Below, piece by piece: positions 59,016-64,000 of a stretch of DNA of 64,000 nucleotides (positions within the stretch are counted from its first letter, which is position 1; every line of letters begins with the position of its first letter). Made by a program: the position numbers and the translations under genes. Origin of the DNA: Saccharopolyspora gloriosae. Lineage in GTDB: Bacteria > Actinomycetota > Actinomycetes > Mycobacteriales > Pseudonocardiaceae. A model generated the notes under the pieces. That model had not been told where the DNA came from. It was given only the letters and a program-made list of their open reading frames with translations, and searched no databases. The DNA lies in NCBI RefSeq assembly GCF_022828475.1, contig NZ_CP059557.1:4077470-4141469 (forward strand). The letters run 5' to 3'.

Positions 59016-60845
59016 TCAGCCGAGTTTGATCGTCGGGTTGCGCTGGTCGAGCCAGGTGGCGATGTCGAGGACTCGTTCGATGGCGTTGCGCTGTTCGTTC
59101 GCGATCGTCTTGCCGTCGGCGAGGGTCGCGGCCTTGAGCTGGTCCTTGTCGTAGAAGTCCAGCACCCGGTGGTTCGACGAGATCAGGTCGGCGGCCTGGG
59201 ATTGGATGGCGATCAGGTAGTTCGGGTCGAAGCTGCCCGGGTAACCGCTCTTCTTCCGGTCCGCCACCGAATCCGGCAGCGTGTCTCGGGTGGCGCCGCG
59301 CAGGATGCTCTTCTCCCTGCCGTCGTAGGTCTTGAGCGACCACGGCGTGTTGAACACGTACTGCACCAGCCGGTGATCGCAGAACGGCACCCGGACTTCG
59401 AGCCCGACCGCCATGCTCATCCGGTCCTTGCGGTCGAGCAGGGTCTGCACCATGCGGGTCAGGTGCATGTAGTTGACCTGGCGCATCCGCTTCTCCACCC
59501 CGGTTTCGCCGTCCTTGAGCGGGGTCGAGTTCAGCGCGGCCACGTAGTTGTCGCCGATGTAGGCGCTCAGATCGAGCTGCTCGGTCAGCCCGGTGTCGAG
59601 CAGCCCGCCGGGGTTCAGCGGGGAGTCGACGAGCCAGGGGAAGGTGTCGGCCGTGCGCTGCCGCTCGTTGTGGAACCACGGGTAGCCGCCGAAGATCTCG
59701 TCGGCGGACTCACCGGACAGCGCGACCGTGGACTGTTCGCGGATGGCTTTGAACAGCAGGTACAACGAGTTGTCCCGGTCTCCGAGACCGACCGGGAGGT
59801 CGCGAGCGCCCACAGCGGCGCCGCGCACCGCCGGGTCGGACAACGCGGCTCCGTCGAGCATGATGTCCTCGTGGTCGCTCTTGACGTGCTCCGCGACGGC
59901 CTTCACGAACGGTGCGTCCTGAGTCGGAGCGACGTCGATGGCGCGGAAGTTCTCGGCCTGGTTCGGGAAGTCCACGGCGAAGCTGCGCACGTTCTCGCCC
60001 TGCTCCCGCAGCTGCATCGCCGCGATCGCCGTCATGGCGGAGGAATCGAGCCCGCCGGAGAGCAGGGTGCAGCGCGGCACGTCCGCGACCAGCTGGCGAG
60101 CGATGATGTCGTCGAGCAGCTCCCGGACGTGCGCGACGGTGGCCGCGCGGTCGTCGGTGTGCTCGCCGACCTCCAGCCGCCAGTAGCAGCGTTCGCGCAG
60201 CCCGTTGCGGTCCACAATGGCCAGATGCCCGGGCTGGAGTTCCCGCATTCCCTCCCACGCTGCGAAACCCGGCGTCTTGGCGAACGAGAAGACCTCGCGC
60301 AGACCGTCCAGGCCGATCACCGGATCGACGCCGGGGTTCGCCAGGATCGCCTTCGGCTCCGAGCCGAACAGCACACCGTCGCCGGTTTCGTAGTAGTAGA
60401 ACGGCTTGATGCCCATGCGGTCGCGGATCATGACGAGCTTCTCGGTGCGCTCGTCCCAGATCGCGAAGGCGTACATGCCGTTGAGCTCCTCGGCGAGCCG
60501 CTCGCCCCACTCCAGGTAGCCGCGCAGCACCACCTCGGTGTCGGAGTCCGTGTCGAACCGGTGTCCGCGGCGGCGCAGCTCGTCGCGCAGTTCGGTGAAG
60601 TTGTACGCCTCGCCCGAGTACACCATCGCGACCGCGCCGTCGGGGGTGTCGACCTTCATCGGCTGAGCCCCGCCGGGCAGGTCGATGACGGCGAGCCGCC
60701 GGTGTCCCAGCGCGGCGTGCGGAGCGATCCAGGTACCGGCGGCGTCCGGGCCGCGGCAGGCCATCGTCTCCGTCATCTCCCGCAGCACGCCGTCCTGCGT
60801 GCCGAGATCACGCCCGTAGGAGACCCAACCGGTGATGCCACACAT
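59016..60845 (-). CDS. asnB: asparagine synthetase (glutamine-hydrolysing)
   Basis: The 609-residue class-II enzyme begins MCGITGW, so Cys2 is the glutaminase nucleophile once Met is removed. The glutaminase domain has CRGPDAAGTW, GHRRLAVIDL and YSGEAYNFTELR; the synthase domain has the PP-loop LLSGGLDSSAMTAIA and SGESADEIFGGYPWF. GAGGTGG lies upstream of the start. It amidates aspartate in the cytosol using ATP and glutamine. A divergent gap with AT-rich sequence lies upstream. Relatives in this genus also act in cell-wall or natural-product amidation, but primary asparagine synthesis is the likely role. Confidence 0.95.
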   Translation of the reverse strand: MCGITGWVSYGRDLGTQDGVLREMTETMACRGPDAAGTWIAPHAALGHRRLAVIDLPGGAQPMKVDTPDGAVAMVYSGEAYNFTELRDELRRRGHRFDTDSDTEVVLRGYLEWGERLAEELNGMYAFAIWDERTEKLVMIRDRMGIKPFYYYETGDGVLFGSEPKAILANPGVDPVIGLDGLREVFSFAKTPGFAAWEGMRELQPGHLAIVDRNGLRERCYWRLEVGEHTDDRAATVAHVRELLDDIIARQLVADVPRCTLLSGGLDSSAMTAIAAMQLREQGENVRSFAVDFPNQAENFRAIDVAPTQDAPFVKAVAEHVKSDHEDIMLDGAALSDPAVRGAAVGARDLPVGLGDRDNSLYLLFKAIREQSTVALSGESADEIFGGYPWFHNERQRTADTFPWLVDSPLNPGGLLDTGLTEQLDLSAYIGDNYVAALNSTPLKDGETGVEKRMRQVNYMHLTRMVQTLLDRKDRMSMAVGLEVRVPFCDHRLVQYVFNTPWSLKTYDGREKSILRGATRDTLPDSVADRKKSGYPGSFDPNYLIAIQSQAADLISSNHRVLDFYDKDQLKAATLADGKTIANEQRNAIERVLDIATWLDQRNPTIKLG

Positions 60846-61111
60846 ACGACCACCTCAACCCATATAGATAGCTACCCAAACTAACTAGGCACCAGCACGC
60901 TATTCCTCGGGTTCTTGATCAACGATAGGACGATCGCGTGACCGAATGTGACGTCACACACAGATTTCCGATATGGCCGGAAAGTTACAAACCTCCATGA
61001 CCAGGCGAAATCGCACGATTTTCACCGGCCGGCTCCGGCCAGCCACGATCACCAGCCACGCTCCGCACCCATTCCAGGCAACTGCCGTGGCACCGGTCTC
61101 TTCGGACGGGG
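60846..61111. other. 266-base gap upstream of asnB with inverted repeat
   Basis: This stretch is clearly more AT-rich than its surroundings (60850-61010) and holds the leftward asnB promoter. TTTCCG-ATATGGC-CGGAAA at 60965-60983 is a perfect 6-bp inverted repeat that could be an operator. It reaches the end of the leftward patatin gene. Confidence 0.5.
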
Positions 61112-61950
61112 CTACGTCCACACGGCGCGCACCTGTTCCGCGATCTCGGGTGCCTGAGCTCGGCCGGCTCGTGCGGCGGCCTTCCGTCGAGCGGGGTCGA
61201 GCGGGTTGCGGCCCATGGCCTTCTTCGCAGCCGAGCCGGGGCTCACGATCACCGAGCGGACTTCCCCGCCGAGCGCCGCCGCCTGTGCCGCGGGACGGTC
61301 GGCACGCCGTGCGGCCGCCGTCGTGGGGCGATGACCACGAGCCGCTCGCAGTTCGCGGCAAGATCCACATTGGTCGCCGAACGCACACCGCCGTCGACGT
61401 AGCGGCGTCCGTTGATGGTCACCGGTGGCCACACCAGCGGCACCGCGCAGCTGGCCGCGACGGCGTCGACCAGCGGTACGCCGCCGTCGTTGTCGAAGAC
61501 GCTGACGGCTCCCGTTTCGGCGTCGACGGCAGGGATGAACAACCGCTGCCGGGGCCAGTCGTGGCTCGGTAGCCGCTGTTCGATGACCGCGCGGCGTTCC
61601 GCTTCGGGCACCGTCTCGGCTCGCAAGGCCGCTCGGCCGAGCCAGGACCGGGCGCGCTGCCGATCACCGGGCCACGCGGCTGCGGCCAGGAAGCGCAGCA
61701 GCGCCGCCGGGCTCATCCGGGCGGCGATCTCGCCGGACGCGTCGCGCAGCTGGGCTTCGAACAGTTCGTCGAGGCCGGCACCGCTGGTGATCTGCGCTGC
61801 GACGGTGGAACCCGCCGAGGTTCCGACGATGAGGTCGGCCGCCGACAGGTCCAAGCCGGTCTCGGCGAGCCCCCACAGCAGACCCGTCTCCCATGCGACG
61901 CCCGTGACCCCGCCACCGCCGAGGACCAAACCTCGCCTACCGATGTCCAT
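61112..61950 (-). pseudogene. patatin-like phospholipase, single-base frameshift
   Basis: The first frame reads RRGLVLGGGGVTGVAWETG (oxyanion loop), VGTSAGSTVA with the catalytic Ser45, and YVDGGVRSATNVDLA with the catalytic Asp186. At VVIAP the frame changes; the C-terminus (TTAAARRADRPAAQAAALGGEVRSVIVSPGSAAKKAMGRNPLDPARR) continues in the next frame to 61112. One extra C in the G4/C4 run at 61325-61328 restores exactly 280 codons. Catalytic residues are all before the break. It is either a sequencing slip or a young pseudogene. The enzyme would hydrolyse lipid esters. Confidence 0.85.
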
Positions 61951-62019
61951 CCTGCGAATGTAACCGCCTCGGACCGCGCTCGGCGATCAACGGCCGAGCA
62001 GCACGTCGCAGGCCGCCGG

Positions 62020-62664
62020 TCAGCTGGTCGCGCCCGCTCGACGCGCTGCGATGGAGTAGTCCAGCGCCTTGCGCAGCCGGGGAAGGGCGACGTCGACGCG
62101 ATCGGCCACGGCCCGGACCACCTCGCGGTGCGCGCGACGTTCCCGGGGGCTGAACACGGTGCGCACGTCGCCTTGCAGGGCGAACGTGGCCAGCGCCGCG
62201 TCCTCGATCGCGATCCCGGCCGGGTCGTGCCCGCCGAGCACCGCGCCGCGCACCCGCTCCCGCAGGACACGGCCCCGCTCCGGATCGGGAAGGACGATGT
62301 CGTGGACCGGGAACAGGCCCAGTGCTCGGCGGCGGTCGGCGGTGATGACTCCGGTCGAGTCGAGCAGGTCGCGGACGGTCGCCTCCGCCGTGTGCCAGTT
62401 GTGGTCCACGACGTTGAACCAGCGGCGCGGCCGATCCGGGGACAGGTAGTTCAGCACCTCGGCCAGGAACGGATCGTCCGGAGCCTTGGTGGTGGTCCGC
62501 TCGGCTTTGCCGTCCCGGTCCCGGAGCCACCCGCTGAGCGCCAGGTCGGCCACCGCGGCGGCGCGCATGAGCTGACCGCGCACCAGGGCACTGCTGGACT
62601 CGATCTTGCCCTTCTCCGTGTCGTAGCAGAGCAGGTACATCTGGTGCGGCAGCGGCTGGTTCAT
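62020..62664 (-). CDS. GPP34 (Golgi phosphoprotein 3-like) family protein
   Basis: The 214-residue protein has LPHQMYLLCYDTEKGKIESSSALVRGQLMRAAAVADLALSGWLRDRDGKAE, then LFPVHDIVLPDPERGRVLRERVRGAVLGG and ALDYSIAARRAG, the pattern of actinobacterial GPP34-domain proteins. In eukaryotes the fold binds phosphatidylinositol-4-phosphate at the Golgi; the bacterial role is unknown and may involve a membrane lipid. It lies 70 bases upstream of the patatin gene on the same strand, which could form a lipid-related pair. Confidence 0.88.
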   Translation of the reverse strand: MNQPLPHQMYLLCYDTEKGKIESSSALVRGQLMRAAAVADLALSGWLRDRDGKAERTTTKAPDDPFLAEVLNYLSPDRPRRWFNVVDHNWHTAEATVRDLLDSTGVITADRRRALGLFPVHDIVLPDPERGRVLRERVRGAVLGGHDPAGIAIEDAALATFALQGDVRTVFSPRERRAHREVVRAVADRVDVALPRLRKALDYSIAARRAGATS

Positions 62665-62778
62665 GTCATTTCCTCACGACTCGGCCGGGAACGGTTCCCT
62701 GACGTGGACGAAGATCAGTGAAAACCGTGCCGCCGCGGCATGGTCAACCACGGCAGAAGCCCGGGACCAGGCCGCGCA

Positions 62779-63999
62779 CTAGCGATAGCAGTAGGAGTCG
62801 GACGACGCGTCGCCACCTTGGAGTCGGACCTGGTGGGCTCGGAGTCCGCGGAACTCGTCGCCGTGCGGGAAGAAACCCGGATCGACGGTGAGACCGCCCG
62901 CCGGATCGGCGTCGAGCTTGGCCATCCACGCGCCCACTCCGTCCGGGTAGAACTGGTCGTCCCAGGCGCCGTAGAGGGAGTTCGTCACGTAGACGCGGCG
63001 TCCATCGCGGCTGACCTCCACCATCTGCGGTCCGCCGGAGAGCGGTTCGCCGGGCGCCGCCGGGTGCTCGTGGCGGGCGGTAATGCCGCCGAGCCGGATC
63101 GAACCGGTTTCGCGAGGTGACGCGGGATCGGTCACGTCGAACTGCTTGAGCTCCCCCGTCCCCCAGCAGGACACGTACAGGAACCGGTCGTCGACGGACA
63201 GGTCGATGTCGGTGATCAGCGGCGGGACCGCGCCGAACGGTTTCAGCGCCGGAGGCAGCGAATCCGGGTCGGCGGGCGCGGCGGGCACCGTGATCACCTT
63301 GTCCGCCCGCCACTGCTCGCCGTCGAGGTGCCAGCGCCACACCGATGCCGAGAGGTCCTCGGTGGAGATCACCACCCCGGCGAAACCCCAGGTCGCCTCC
63401 GGGTCGTGGGCGGGGCGCAGTTCCAGCACCATCTGGTGCTGCTCGCCCAGCTCGACCCGCTGGCGGTGCGCACCGGCCGCGAGGTCCCAGAAGTGCAAGG
63501 CGTGGCCGTACTCGTGGGCCAGCAGCTTCTCCGGGACCAGTCCGTCCTCGATCAACGAGGGTGCGCCCCACTCGCTGCTGATCAGGGTGTTGCGGTTGAG
63601 GTGCCACCAGGCGTCGTAGGCGAGCCGCTGCGGGCCGCGGTCGGTCTCCCACGCGCGCAGCACGTCGAACGTGGTGTGGTCGAGCAGCGCGATCCCTCCC
63701 GGGCCGTCGGCGCCGTCGCGGCCGCCCAGGCAGGTGAGGAACACCCCGTCCGGTCCGCAGTGCAGCGTGTGCGGGCGGGAGTACCCGGCGTTCGCGGCCA
63801 GTTCCCCGGCGGTGATCGTTTTGATCAGGCTCGGGGCGCGCGGATCCGGGACGGTGTCGAGCACGTGCAGCTGCGAGGAACGCAGCCCCGGTACCAGCAG
63901 GAAGCGGCGGGCCAGACCGTCCATGTCGTGGCCCTCGTGCTTGAGCGCGCTGCTGCACGCGTTCCACCCGAAGTGGTGCAGCTCGTCACCACGGCCGGG
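62779..63999 (-). CDS. selenium-binding protein 56 family (methanethiol oxidase-like), 5' truncated
   Basis: The frame is open through the window end, so the first part is missing. It includes GDELHHFGWNACSSALKHEGHD, matching the SBP56 motif with the conserved Cys after Trp-Asn, then FLLVPGLRSSQLHVLDT, YSRPHTLHCGPDGVFLTCLG, FDAWWHLNRNTLISSEWGAPS-type residues, EYGHALHFWDLAA, HDPEATWGFAGVV and VSRDGRRVYVTNSLYGAWDDQFYPDG. Human SELENBP1 and bacterial MtoX oxidise methanethiol to H2S, formaldehyde and H2O2 with a metal cofactor. The C-terminal SSDSYCYR ending is complete. The exact substrate here is not known. Confidence 0.9.
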   Translation of the reverse strand, partial: PGRGDELHHFGWNACSSALKHEGHDMDGLARRFLLVPGLRSSQLHVLDTVPDPRAPSLIKTITAGELAANAGYSRPHTLHCGPDGVFLTCLGGRDGADGPGGIALLDHTTFDVLRAWETDRGPQRLAYDAWWHLNRNTLISSEWGAPSLIEDGLVPEKLLAHEYGHALHFWDLAAGAHRQRVELGEQHQMVLELRPAHDPEATWGFAGVVISTEDLSASVWRWHLDGEQWRADKVITVPAAPADPDSLPPALKPFGAVPPLITDIDLSVDDRFLYVSCWGTGELKQFDVTDPASPRETGSIRLGGITARHEHPAAPGEPLSGGPQMVEVSRDGRRVYVTNSLYGAWDDQFYPDGVGAWMAKLDADPAGGLTVDPGFFPHGDEFRGLRAHQVRLQGGDASSDSYCYR

Positions 64000-64000
64000 C

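Overview
The window looks like chromosomal DNA of a high-GC actinomycete, most plausibly of the Pseudonocardiaceae (Saccharopolyspora-like). This is an inference from very high GC, GTG/TTG starts, a DprE2-like arabinan-precursor reductase, a type VII secretion-type mycosin, a complete core hopanoid operon and actinobacterial IS481/IS30 elements. No rRNA, tRNA, CRISPR array, prophage or replication origin was seen.

Layout. 1-9.8 kb: 3' part of an alpha/beta hydrolase, a DprE2-like reductase, a DUF2237 protein, a large protein with a C-terminal ADP-ribosyltransferase-like fold next to a mycosin, a TetR regulator, and a membrane GGDEF/HD-GYP protein. 9.3-18 kb: a divergent HxlR/MFS pair around a perfect palindrome, then a minus-strand block of redox and lipid genes (TenA-like, acetoacetate decarboxylase-like, GMC oxidoreductase, flavin monooxygenase, acyl-CoA synthetase). 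18.2-25.3 kb: an SDR with a strong terminator, an LtrA-LysR pair, then a cassette of a glycosyltransferase fused to a wax-ester-synthase-type acyltransferase, a DMT-type membrane protein and an SDR. 25.3-33.9 kb: the hopanoid operon hpnC-hpnD-hpnE-prenyl synthase-shc-hpnG-hpnH, translationally coupled down to shc, followed by a membrane protein.

34-48 kb is more plastic. It holds an aldo-keto reductase, back-to-back remnants of a LacI regulator and a sugar isomerase, an IS481 element, an ECF sigma factor coupled to a DUF2236 protein, a tandem TetR regulator, an acyl-CoA dehydrogenase/aldehyde dehydrogenase operon, an NAD-formate dehydrogenase, an AGE-family epimerase and an IS30 element. 47.7-64 kb holds an SDR, a frameshifted enoyl-CoA hydratase, a divergent acyl-CoA dehydrogenase/APH/SMP-30 run, an AtuA/CoA-transferase pair, a second flavin monooxygenase, asnB, a frameshifted patatin, a GPP34 protein and a selenium-binding-protein homologue cut by the window end.

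Three features tie regions together. Five copies of a dispersed palindromic element (about 190 bp when complete) lie between genes at 36-59 kb; their stems change in a compensatory way, and one copy is split by the IS481. Three copies of a 13-bp AT-rich motif lie upstream of the tandem TetR gene, the acyl-CoA dehydrogenase operon and the first flavin monooxygenase, suggesting a local lipid-catabolic regulon. Long perfect hairpins of a second type sit at gene ends. Overall the content points to lipid, terpenoid and ketone metabolism plus membrane-lipid synthesis.
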